Of a stretch of DNA of 64,000 bases, positions 55,200 to 64,000 are shown in pieces. Origin of the DNA: Theropithecus gelada (taxonomy: Eukaryota > Chordata > Mammalia > Primates > Cercopithecidae). The stretch lies in NCBI RefSeq assembly GCF_003255815.1, contig NC_037689.1, positions 24,462,477 to 24,526,476 on the forward strand, in the 5' to 3' direction. How positions within the stretch are numbered: position 1 is the first letter of the stretch; every line of letters starts with the position of its first letter. The notes under the pieces are model-generated. The model saw only the letters and a program-made list of their open reading frames with translations, searched no databases and was not told the origin of the DNA. Both the position numbers and the translations under genes were made by a program.

Positions 55200-55458
55200 A
55201 AAAGTAAACAGTAAATTATTTTATTTTTGATTTGAAATGTTTTTTAATTGTCATGTAATAATTGTACATTATTACGGGGCACATAGTAAAGTTGCAATAC
55301 ATGTAATGTATGCTGATCAGGTTGCGGGAATTAGCATATCCATCTTCTCCAGCCTGTACCATTTTTTGTGTTGGGAACATTCAGTATTCTACTTCTATAG
55401 ACATATATTTGAAACTATATATGATTTTGGGCTGTAGTCATCCTACAGTGCTATATAC
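55200..55458 (-). mobile_element. L1M-like fragment
   Basis: Antisense old L1 (TTAATTGTCATGTAATAATT, GGGCTGTAGTCATCCTACAG). It is interrupted at its far end by a hAT element, after which AGAACACTAGAACTAGC resumes the L1 motif. Confidence 0.65.
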
Positions 55459-56289
55459 CAGCGGTCCCCAGCCTTTTTGGCACCAGGGACCAGTTTCATG
55501 GAAGACAATTTTTCCAGAAACCAGGCTTGGGGGATGGTTTGGGGATGATTCAGGTGCATGACACTTACTGTGCACTTTATTTCTTTTTTTTTTTTTTTTG
55601 AGACGGAGTCTCGTTCTGTCGCCCAGGCTGGAGTGCAGTGGCCGGATCTCAGCTCACTGCAAGCTCCGCCTCCTGTGTTTACGCCATTCTCCTGCCTCAG
55701 CCTCCCGAGTAGCTGGGACTACAGGCGCCCGCCACCGCGCCCGGCTAGTTTTTTGTATTTTTAGTAGAGACGGGGTTTCACCATATTAGCCAGGATGGTC
55801 TCGATCTCCTGACCTCGTGATCCACCCGTCTCGGCCTCCCAAAGTGCTGGGATTACAGGCTTGAGCCACCGCGCCAGCCTGTGCACTTTATTTCTATGAT
55901 GATTACATTGTAACATGTAATGAAATAATTACACAACTCAGCAACTTGTAGAATCAGTGGGATCCCTGAGCTTGTTTTCCTGCAACTGGACAGTCCCATC
56001 CGGGGTGATAGGAGACAGATCATCAGGCATTAGATTCTCAAAAGGAGCACGCAACTTAGATCCCTTGCATGCGCAGATCACGGTAGGGTTTGCATTATTA
56101 CGAGAATCTAATGCCGCTGCCGATCTGCCAGGAGGCAGAGCTCAGGTGGTAATGGGAGCGATGGGGAGCAGCTATCAATACAGATGAAGCTTTGCTCACT
56201 CACCCGCTACTCACCTCCTGCTGTGCAGCCCAGTTCCTAACAGGCCTTGGACCAGCACTGGTCTGCAGCCCAGGAGTTGGGGACCCCTG
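55459..56289. mobile_element. hAT-type (MER1/Charlie-like) transposon with AluY inside
   Basis: Inverted ends CAGCGGTCCCCAGCC and GTTGGGGACCCCTG; the internal sequence (TGCAACTGGACAGTCCCATC, TCATCAGGCATTAGATTCTC, CCTAACAGGCCTTGGACC) is a familiar non-autonomous hAT family. Flanks CTATATAC / CAATAGAA are an imperfect 8-bp duplication. No transposase frame. Confidence 0.75.
55585..55879 (-). repeat. AluY, Old World monkey type
   Basis: Antisense AluY with a perfect 16-base target duplication TGTGCACTTTATTTCT at 55569-55584 and 55880-55895. Ends GGCTTGAGCCACC with a small terminal deletion (CGCGCCAGCC). Confidence 0.95.
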
Positions 56290-56329
56290 CAATAGAACAC
56301 TAGAACTAGCTTAAAAAGTAAAAACTAGA

Positions 56330-56420
56330 GCAGAGGATACCAGAGGCCGGGAAGGGTAGGGAGAAGGGGTGATAGAGAGAGATTTGTTAAAGGGTACAAA
56401 ATTACAGCTAGATAGAAGGA
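56330..56420 (+). mobile_element. L1 3' UTR fragment
   Basis: GATACCAGAGGCCGGGAAGG and GGGTACAAAATTACAGCTAG match the L1 at 38000-38070. Confidence 0.7.
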
Positions 56421-56673
56421 GTCAGTTCCAACAATAAATTTAAATTATCAGATGGATTTTTCAGAATTGCTGGTCACAGTAAAATGCATAGAACTGTTTA
56501 CTTAACCCTTTGTAATCTTGTAGGGTCTCTTTAGGAAAGGTACCCATTTTCTGAACTTTGCTTTGTCAATTTCATTCATTCATTTATTCATTTGTCATAT
56601 GCATATTGAGTGCTCTCTTTATACCCAGCTCTGTGACATGGGATAAATCAATATACCATAAGTTTGTGAATAT

Positions 56674-56790
56674 ACACTTTATTCCATGAGAAAGTCTCAT
56701 TGTCAGAAGTATCTTCATTCAATGGGCACAATATGCTGTGTATCTCACCTGGTGGCTGTCAGGGGCCACCGAAAGTGTCGTTAAAAATGG
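56674..56790 (+). repeat. 118-bp duplicated segment, copy B
   Basis: Second copy of 53983-54100, same orientation, 2.7 kb downstream; flanks are not similar. Confidence 0.88.
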
Positions 56791-56849
56791 GCGTATTGAT
56801 TGACGTCACATGTGTCCCTAGAATGTATGAAACCAAACCATGCTCTGGC

Positions 56850-56975
56850 CACCTTGGGCTCATGTTGTCAGGACCTCCTGAGGCCGTGTCACGGGTGTGT
56901 GTCCTCAACCTTGGCAAAATAAACTTTCTAAACTAACTGAGACCTGTCTCAGATTTTCAGGGTTCACAGGTGCAG
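56850..56975 (-). repeat. ERV-type LTR fragment, copy 3
   Basis: Reverse complement of the first part of 6897-7474 (CAGGACCTCCTGAGGCCGTG, CCTTGGCAAAATAAACTTTC, GAGACCTGTCTCAG). Confidence 0.6.
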
Positions 56976-56979
56976 TGCT

Positions 56980-57085
56980 CAGTATGTGGGTGGTGGGTTC
57001 ATGCATACCCCATACCTCACTACCACTGAATATGCCCTAGTAGCAAACTGGCACGTGTACCCCTTAGACCTAAAATAAAAGTTGA
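56980..57085 (+). mobile_element. L1 3' terminus
   Basis: CTGGCACGTGTACCCCTTAG and ACCTAAAATAAAAGTTGAAA are the L1 end, with an AAATAAAT tail. Confidence 0.7.
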
Positions 57086-57466
57086 AATTATTTAAAAATA
57101 AATAAATAAAGGTTGTGAGATTATTATTTGGTGGCAGGTGGAAATGATGTGGGAAGGAAAGGATTTCTAGATCTATTGAATTGGCAGGGTGGATTGATGC
57201 CTATAGATCCACAGGAACAAGTTATAGTATTTTTGTTCCTCAAAGTAACTTGGTCAAATCCTGCCGAAACGTTTGGCTGATACTTGGAAGCACCAAACAG
57301 GTCCTAGTGTTAAAGCGTTTTGGGGTGGAACTGTAGTTTGAAGCAGAAAGGGGTTTCTTTCTGACCACCACTGTTGAATTAGGAAAAGCAGAGCAATTCT
57401 TTCTGGTTTCATAGACCTCTGCTCTTTAGTGTACAGTACCATTTTAAAAATTATTTATGTATATTT

Positions 57467-57766
57467 GGCCGATTACAGTGACTCACACCTGTACCCGGTA
57501 CTTTGGGAGGCCAAGGCAGGCAGATCGCCTGAGGTCAGGAGTTCAAGACCAGCCTGGCCAACATGGTGAAACCCCGTCTCTACTAAAAATACAAACATTA
57601 GTCAGGCATGGTGGTGCATGCATGTAATCCCAGCTACTCAGGAGGCTAAGGCAGGAGAATCGCTTGAACCCAGGAGGTGGAGGTTACAGTGAGCTGAGAT
57701 TGCACCACTGCACTCCAGCCTAGACAACAGCGTGAGACTCTGTCTCAAACAAAACAAAACAAAACA
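57467..57766 (+). repeat. Alu
   Basis: Sense Alu with an (AAAAC)n tail; left arm of an inverted Alu pair. Confidence 0.93.
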
Positions 57767-57849
57767 AGCCCATAATAGAAAAATAAAATAATTAAATAAT
57801 CTATTTTAATTATTTTGTTTTATTTTATTTTATTTATTTTATTTATTTT
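57767..57849. repeat. A/T-only inverted spacer
   Basis: AAATAAAATAATTAAATAAT meets TATTTTAATTATTTTGTTTT: the A-rich and T-rich halves are self-complementary. Confidence 0.85.
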
Positions 57850-58146
57850 TTTTGACACGGAGTCTCACTCTGTTGTCCAGGCTGGACTGCAGTGGCCTGA
57901 GCATGGCTTCCTGCAGCGTCCAACTCCAGGGCTTAAGTGATCCTCCCACCTCAGCCTCTCAAGTAGCTGAGATTACAGGCCTGTGCCACCACACCCAGCT
58001 AATTTTTTAAACTTTGTAGAGGTGGGGTCTCATAGGAGTCTCACTATGTGGCCCAGGCTGGTCTCCAACTCCTGGCCTCAAGCAATCCTCCTGCTTTGGC
58101 CTCCCGAAGTACTGAGGATTACAGGCCTGAACCACTGCACCTGGCC
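57850..58146 (-). repeat. Alu (J-like)
   Basis: Antisense Alu, right arm of the inverted pair. Confidence 0.91.
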
Positions 58147-58579
58147 CCCATTTTTTTTAATAGATCAAAGGAGTTGCATAGGTTTATAAACTTGATGTCT
58201 TCTATCCCTGCTCTATCCATCATCCTAAGAAACAAAATGAAGTTTTTCTTGGCACAGACAATACCTGTTGGAAGCACATTCATGGAAATCCAGCTATACC
58301 CAGTATGAGACATATACTGTGCAAGAATATACTTTCCATAGGATTGTAGCCTGCCTTGAGGATGCTTGCCCTGGTTCCGCTGCATAGCTGCTAAATGCCG
58401 ATGCTCTGTGAGTCTGCCGTTACTGCGGCATGCGTCGCCCAACACTCAGCTGCACAAAAGAGCTTTTCTGTTCCTCTTTCCCTCCCTAGCACACTCCTCT
58501 TGAATATCACTACTATGTTTTGATTGTTCAATATGTAAAAAGCAGTCCAATGTATTATTTTTTTAGTGTTTAAAGGGTT

Positions 58580-58749
58580 CCTTTTTTTTTTTTTTTAACG
58601 ACACAGGGTCTTACTCTGTTGCCCAGGCTGGAGTGCAGTGGCGTGATCATATAGCTCACTGCTGCCTCAACCTCCTGGGTTCAAGTGATCCTCCCATCTC
58701 AGCCTCCCAGGTGGCTGGGACTACAGGCAAGAGCCACCATGTCTGGCTC
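58580..58749 (-). repeat. Alu monomer
   Basis: Antisense Alu with one monomer only; it jumps from the GGGACTACAGGC segment to the terminal AGAGCCACCATGTCTGGC. Confidence 0.88.
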
Positions 58750-58823
58750 AAATTGTACCAGATTTACCAGTGGGACTCTCTTTAGATGGATTCTTAAGTC
58801 TATGAACTGATCCCATTAGTCTT

Positions 58824-59136
58824 TTTTAATTTTTCTTTTTATTCATTTTTGTTTAAGACAGAGTCTCACTCTGTCATCCAGGCTGGAGTGCAGTAGCGCG
58901 ATCTCGGCTCGCTGCAGCCTCCACCTCCCGGGTTCAAGTGATTCTCCTGCCTCAGCCTCACGAGTAGCTGGGATTATAGGCACGTGCCACCATGCCTGGC
59001 TAATTTTTGTATTTTTAGTAGAGACGGGGTTTCACCGTGTTGGTCAGGCTGGTCTCAAACTCCTGGCCTCAAGTGATCTGCCTGCCTTGGCCTCCCAGAG
59101 TGCTGGGATTCCAGGCGTGAGCCACCGTGCCCAGCC
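58824..59136 (-). repeat. Alu
   Basis: Antisense Alu with a perfect target duplication CCCATTAGTCTTT (58811-58823 and 59137-59149). Confidence 0.94.
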
Positions 59137-59524
59137 CCCATTAGTCTTTGATCACTTCCTTGCTTCCTGGCAAAATGAGATTCTCCAGAACCATCATAGA
59201 TTTTCTCCCCTCACACCTGGGGCCAGACATTTCTCCAAGGTCTTATTTTTAAGAACAAGCCAATTTTGATGTTCTAAATTGACTTCACACCTCATCAGGG
59301 AAACGCAGCCAGTAGTTTCAAAACATCTTTGTAACAAATGAACGCTAAGCCCCACATCTTCTCTCCTTATCTATAAAATAGGGATTACAATACCACATGC
59401 TCATGGGAATTTTCTGAGGATAAAATGAGACAATGAACGGAAAGCTGTTAGCACAGTCTGTGGTAACTATTAAGCATGAAAGCATGAGCTGCTGCTTTCA
59501 TTGTCAACATCTGATTGAAATCTT

Positions 59525-59807
59525 GTTTTTGAGACAGGGTCTTACTGTGTTGCTTAGGCTGGAGTGCGGCGGCACCATCAGGGCTCACAGCAATCTTGAG
59601 CTCCCAGGCTTAGGTCATCCTCTTGCCTCAGCCCCTCAAGTACCTGGGACGACAGGCATGCACCACCATGTGCAGCTAATTTTTTTTTAGTAGAGACAGA
59701 TTTCACCGTGTTGCCCAGGCTGGTCTCGAACTCCTGGACTCAAGCGATCTGCCCACCTCTACCTCCCAAAGTGCTGGGATTACAGGAGTGAGCCACCGTC
59801 CCTGGCC
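59525..59807 (-). repeat. Alu
   Basis: Antisense Alu with a short T head and CTTAC-type 3' flank. Confidence 0.91.
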
Positions 59808-59861
59808 TTACTGAGATCTTTAGAGATACTGCCAATAACTTGGGTTTTAAAAATTATATTG

Positions 59862-60010
59862 CTTGAGCCCGGGAGGTGGAGGCTGCCGTGAGCCAAGATC
59901 ATGCCACTGCACTCCTGCTTGGGTGACACAGCGAGGCTATGTCTAAAAAAAAAAAAAAAAAAAAAAAAAAGGAAAAAAAAGAAAAAAAAAAACCTTAAAA
60001 AAAAAAAAAA
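59862..60010 (+). repeat. Alu 3' fragment with long A tail
   Basis: Last 85 bases of a sense Alu followed by about 60 bases of almost pure A. Confidence 0.88.
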
Positions 60011-60041
60011 TTTTTAACTGTGTGTGATAATGTTTACAAAT

Positions 60042-60387
60042 TTAGCCAGCCTATGCAACATAGCAAGACCCTGTCTCTACAACAACAACACAAATAATTA
60101 GCTGGGTGTGGTGGTGTGTGCCTGTAGTCCCAGCTACTCGGGTGGCTGAGGTGGGAGGATCACTTGTGCCCAGGAGTTTGAGAACACCCTGGGCAACGTA
60201 GCAAGACCCCAGCTCTATAAAAATACACAAATATAGCCAGGCATGGTGGTGCATGCCTGTAGTCCCAGCTTCCTGGGAGGCTGAGGTGGGAGGATTGCTT
60301 GAGCCCAGGAAGTCAAGGCTGCAGCAAGCCATGATCGCACCACATACTGTGTAGCCTGGGCAACAGAGCAACACCCTGTCTCAAAAA
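60042..60387 (+). repeat. Alu, three-monomer form
   Basis: Sense J-like Alu sequence containing part of a right monomer, then a left and a right monomer; AGCTACTCGGGTGGCTGAGG and AGCTTCCTGGGAGGCTGAGG mark the two related arms. Confidence 0.87.
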
Positions 60388-60627
60388 GGAAAAAACTTAG
60401 AAATATTAGTAAACATGCTAGACACCTGTTCATTAATTCTGCTTGAACACGTGCTGAAGGAAAAGAAGTGACTTGAATAGAGCTATGGGCTTTTATCCAG
60501 CACATCTGCTCCAGACAGCCCCTGTGCACAGGTATTTGATTCACTGTGGCACAGCAGGATCCGAGTTTTGTAAGATGAGAAGAGAGGGGTACATGTTTTT
60601 GAGGACTGGCCCACATTTCACGTTTCT

Positions 60628-60922
60628 GGCCAGGTACAGTGGTTCTCGCTGGTAATCCCAGCACTTTGAAAGGCCGAGGCGGATGGATCACTTCAGGTCA
60701 GGAGTTCGAGACCAACCTGACCAACATGGTGAAACCCCATCTCTACTAAAAATATGAAACTTAGCCAGGTGTGGTGGTGCACTCCTGTAATCCCAGCTAC
60801 TCGGGGGACTGAGGCAGGAGAATCGCTTGAACCTTAGAGGCAGAGGTTGCAGTGAGCCGAGATCGTGCTACTGCACTCCAGTCTGCGCAACAGAGCAAGA
60901 CTGTTTCAAAAAAAAAAAAAAA
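60628..60922 (+). repeat. Alu
   Basis: Sense full-length Alu with A tail. Confidence 0.93.
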
Positions 60923-61261
60923 CAGATTACGCTTTTCTTCATCTTCAGCTGTTGCGAAACCTGGCACCGTGTCCATTGGAGGCTGTCGTTGCCGTGGTTT
61001 AAATACCTCTTTCTTCCATTATGGGTGCAATCCCTTTTCAGCACTCTCAGTATGGTTGATTTGGCAAGGCTTTGCGATATGTCAAGGTTCAGGGGAAAGT
61101 GGGGTAATGAAAAAGGAGGAGAGGAGAAAACAGAAGAGAAAAATACAGGAAAAGGAGGCAAGAGTTGAAGCAACATAAACTGGGGTCTCTCTTTTTTTAT
61201 TGTACTGCAAAACACAAAACATTAAATTTACTATCTTAACCATTTTCAAGAGTACAATTCA

Positions 61262-61403
61262 GGCCAGCTGTGGTGGCTCATGCATGTAATCTCAGCACTT
61301 TGGGAGGCCAAGGTGAGTGGATCTGTTGAGCTCAGGACATGGAGATGAGCCTGTACAACATGATGAAACCTCGTCTCTACCAAAAAATACAAAAATTAAA
61401 AAA
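61262..61403 (+). repeat. Alu left monomer
   Basis: Sense Alu that ends after the middle A-rich linker. Confidence 0.88.
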
Positions 61404-61544
61404 AGAAGCGGGGGAGTAGAGTGAAGAGTTGAGTAGAGTTAAGTCTAATCACATTGCTGTGCATGGCTCTTCAAAACGTTTTCATCTTGCAGAACTGAAG
61501 CTCTGTGCCTGATAGCAGTGGGGAAGATCTCAGTTACCCTGAGT

Positions 61545-62021
61545 TCCCAGTGGCGAATCTGTAGGGGTGTACAGCAATTTCAATCCTTGCCTCCTCGGAA
61601 GAAAGAATTTGACTGAGGGCGTAAGGCAGAAAAAGAGACCGAGGCAAGTTTCAGAGCAAAAGTGGCAGTTTATTTTAAAAAGCCTGAGAACAGGAAGAAA
61701 GGAAGGTACTCCTGGAAGAGAGGCAAGTGCACAGCTGAAGGTCAAAGAGAGCGAGAGGGAGGGAGTTTAACCTGGACCCTGGGAGTTTACATGCTGGCCT
61801 CTTTCTTACCCGTGATTCTTCCCTTGGGATGGGCAGCCCACATAAGCAGTGCCCTCCTCACCCTTGGAAAGTGAGCATGTGCAGTGTGTTTAGGGAATGT
61901 ACGAATGCCCATCTGAGGCTTTCTTCCTTCTCTGGTGGAGGCTCCCGGAAGGTCATACTTCGCCATTTCATCTCTTTTCCCTGGCATTTACAGTTAGTTA
62001 ACACTTTAATGTTCATAGCTG
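61545..62021. repeat. Probable outer ERV LTR, first part
   Basis: CAATCCTTGCCTCCTCGGAAG and AAGAATTTGACTGAGGGCG resemble an ERV LTR start. It may continue after the next LTR at 62567-62640, where CTCAGAATAAGTCTTTTCAA looks like an LTR poly(A) region. Family not assigned; no coding remnant. Confidence 0.45.
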
Positions 62022-62566
62022 TGTTACTGGAAAGGAGTCCAGATCCAGACGCCAAGAGAGGGTTGTGGAGCTCGTGCAAGAAGGAATTGAGGGCGAGTTC
62101 ACAGAGTAAAGTCAAAGCAAGTTTATTAAGAAAGTAAAGGAATACCTGAATGGCTCCTCCATAGACAGAGCAGCCCCGAGGGCTCCTAGTTTCCCATTTT
62201 TACGGTTATTTCTTGGTGATGCGCTAAACAAGGGGTGGATTATTCATTCTTTCCCTTTTTAGACCATATAGGGAAACTTCCTGACGTTGCCATGGCATTT
62301 GTAAACTGTCACAGCGCTGGTGGGAGTGTAGCAGTGAGGACAACCAGAGGTCACTCTTGTCACCATCTTGGTTTGGGTGGGATCTGACTGCAACCTGTTT
62401 TATCACCGAGGTCCTTTGTGACCTGTATCTTGTGCTGACCTCCTGTCTCATCGTGTGACTAGGAGTGCCTCACACACCTCCTGGGAAGGCAGCCCAGCAG
62501 GTCTCAGGCTCATGTTACCCAGCCCCTATACAAGATGGAGTGGCTCTGCTTCCAATGCCTCTGATA
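62022..62566 (+). repeat. ERV LTR, copy 1 of a pair
   Basis: Begins TGTTACTGG and ends CCTCTGATA; similar over its length to 62965-63598. Shared blocks include AGTAAAGT(C/G)AAAGCAAGTTTAT, TAAACTGTC and GACCTCCTGTCTCATC. Confidence 0.7.
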
Positions 62567-62964
62567 GTGTCACAGCCCATGCTCACTCATATTTGGCTCA
62601 GAATAAGTCTTTTCAAATATTTTAGAGTTTTCCTGTTTTTATCAGCAGCATCTTGTCTGATTCCAATGAGGAGCTCTTGAAAACTAAAACCAGGAAGTCT
62701 TCCCCATGGGAGAAGCACCCCCAAATCTCCTCGTTCTCACCAAGCAGGCACACTGGCGGATCTTCCTTTCCTCCCCGCCCTCCCCTTCTCCTCCTGCCCC
62801 ACCTGGTGTTTCCTTTTCCGCGAATGCTCTCCATTCTCACAGTTCCCTAACTCTTGGCTCTGCAGGAAAATGACTTCACAGGAATTTCTCCTTGGAAGGA
62901 TTTTATAACCCAACGGATGTACCCTGATGGGACAAAACCCAGGGGTGAAAAATTACAACAGCAA
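62567..62964. other. Spacer between paired LTRs
   Basis: First 70 bases may finish the outer LTR. The remainder, including a CT-rich stretch at 62765-62800, is unrecognised and too short to be a proviral interior. Confidence 0.4.
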
Positions 62965-63598
62965 TGTTATTGGCAACAGGTCCCTATCTGGATCCCAAGA
63001 GAGGGTTCTTGGATCTTGGCGGCCAGAAAGAATTCGGGGCGAATCCATGGAGTAAAGTGAAAGCAAGTTTATGGAGAAAGTAGAGGAATAAAAGAATGGC
63101 CACTCCATGGGCAGAGCAGCGGCGTGGGCTGTTGGTGGACTTTTGTAATGGTTATTTCTTGATTGTCTGCTAAACAGGGGGTGGGTTATTCTTGAGCTTT
63201 CTGGCAAAGGGGTGGGCAATTCCCAGAACTGAGGGTTCCTCCCCTTTTAGATCATATAGGGTAATCTCCTGACATTGCCGTGACGTTTGTAAACTGTCCT
63301 GGCGCTGGTGGGAGTGTCTCTTAGTAGTCTGTGCTTTCTAATTAGCATGTAATGAGCTGTGAGGATGGCCAGAGGTCACCTTTGTCACCATCTTGGTTTT
63401 GGTGGGTTCTGGCTGGCTTCTTTCATGCAAGCTGTTTTATCAGCAAGGTCTTTGTGACCTTTGTCTTGCGCTGACCTCCTGTCTCATCCTGTGACTTAGA
63501 ATGCCACACCTCCTGGGAATGCCACTCAGCAGGTCTCAGCCTCATTTTACCCAGGCCCTATTCAGGATGGAGTCACTCTCATTCAAAAGCCTCTGACA
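62965..63598 (+). repeat. ERV solo LTR, copy 2 of a pair
   Basis: Begins TGTTATTGG, ends CTCTGACA, and is flanked by a 4-base duplication GCAA (62961-62964 and 63599-63602). TG...CA ends plus a 4-bp target duplication fit a gammaretrovirus-like (ERV1) solo LTR. No viral genes. Confidence 0.72.
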
Positions 63599-64000
63599 GC
63601 AAGACTGAAATAGCTTCAGTAGGGCCCATCCATGTCATGGGCAATTTTGAACCTTTCCTTTCTTCCCTCATTACCGCCCTCTAACCCAGTTCACGTCATG
63701 TGACTTGGTGACTTGGCCTCTGTCCAAGAACACTGAGACACCTTATTTGTCATTTTGTACACTGGTCAGTGATCTTGCATTCAACTGGATTTCTTCTCTC
63801 AGAGGAGAGTCCATTGGGGATGAAGTGAAGGGTCAAAGGCCAGCCAGAATTCATAGGATAGAGTCGGCAGAGAGCCTGGAAAGCGGGAATCTTGTTGGTG
63901 GCTGGCAGAGAGGCCAGTCCAGGCATTCTGCCCTTCAGGAAGTTGTGTAGAGCCTCGCAGAAGACAATGGCAGCTGTTTGGGCATTCTTTGGCAGTGTTG

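Larger units (their letters stand above)
53336..64000. other. Intergenic region downstream of GYG2
   Basis: No exon of another gene is recognisable, including the neighbour ARSD expected further on by human synteny. Apart from the listed elements nothing is recognised in 53336-53982, 54101-54840, 57086-57466, 58147-58579, 59137-59522, 60388-60627, 60923-61261, 61404-61544 and 63599-64000. Confidence 0.8.

Noticed and set aside
62022..63598. Paired LTRs considered as an intact provirus
   Set aside because: Only about 400 bases separate them, no gag/pol/env-like frame is present, and the second LTR has its own target duplication.
56000..64000. Search for ARSD exons downstream
   Set aside because: No sulfatase-like coding segment or splice-bounded frame found; human synteny places that gene further away.

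Overview
The window is primate genomic DNA, most likely from an Old World monkey. It is saturated with Alu elements (about 50). Several young AluY copies end with GGCTTGAGCCACC or GGCTGGAGCCACC instead of the usual GGCGTGAGCCACC, which I associate with the cercopithecid AluY lineages. Bacterial features (operons, ribosome binding sites, CRISPR) do not apply. There is one unresolved base, in a TTTCC array near 14860.

The window holds one complete protein-coding gene on the + strand, GYG2 (glycogenin-2), the self-glucosylating primer of glycogen synthesis. A GC-rich CpG island promoter (about 640-2220) leads into the first coding exon. Ten coding exons end at a stop codon at 53043-53045, with a poly(A) signal at 53314. 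I placed the splice sites by eye and all phases agree. The main reading frame is 470 codons plus stop. An optional 93-base in-frame exon (15729-15821), carved out of an antisense Alu, brings it to 501. Both lengths match the two human isoforms as I remember them. The catalytic DAD motif, the acceptor tyrosine, the HFLG motif and the C-terminal glycogen-synthase-binding segment are intact. In human, GYG2 lies at Xp22.33 just outside the pseudoautosomal boundary, between XG and ARSD; no exon of either neighbour is recognisable here.

Layout: 1-612 degenerate TTCA minisatellite; 640-2220 CpG island and first exon; 2.2-15.9 kb intron 1 (Alus, MaLR LTRs, an 81-bp minisatellite, a 0.9-kb GATA array and the Alu-derived exon); 15.9-33.2 kb the glycosyltransferase exons and most of the linker, with a 1-kb TATC array and a 0.65-kb TATTGAT minisatellite; 33.2-47.7 kb a long repeat-rich intron; 47.7-53.3 kb the last three coding exons and 3' UTR; 53.3-64 kb intergenic DNA with a 118-bp duplicated segment, a hAT transposon split by an AluY, and clustered, probably nested, retroviral LTRs.

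I found no previously undescribed system. The strongest items are the conserved Alu-derived coding exon, an in-frame 33-nt triplication in the linker, long tandem arrays close to splice sites, a weak donor followed by an open hydrophobic reading frame, and the unexplained 118-bp duplication beyond the gene. Family names for old repeats come from memory of consensus sequences, without a database search.
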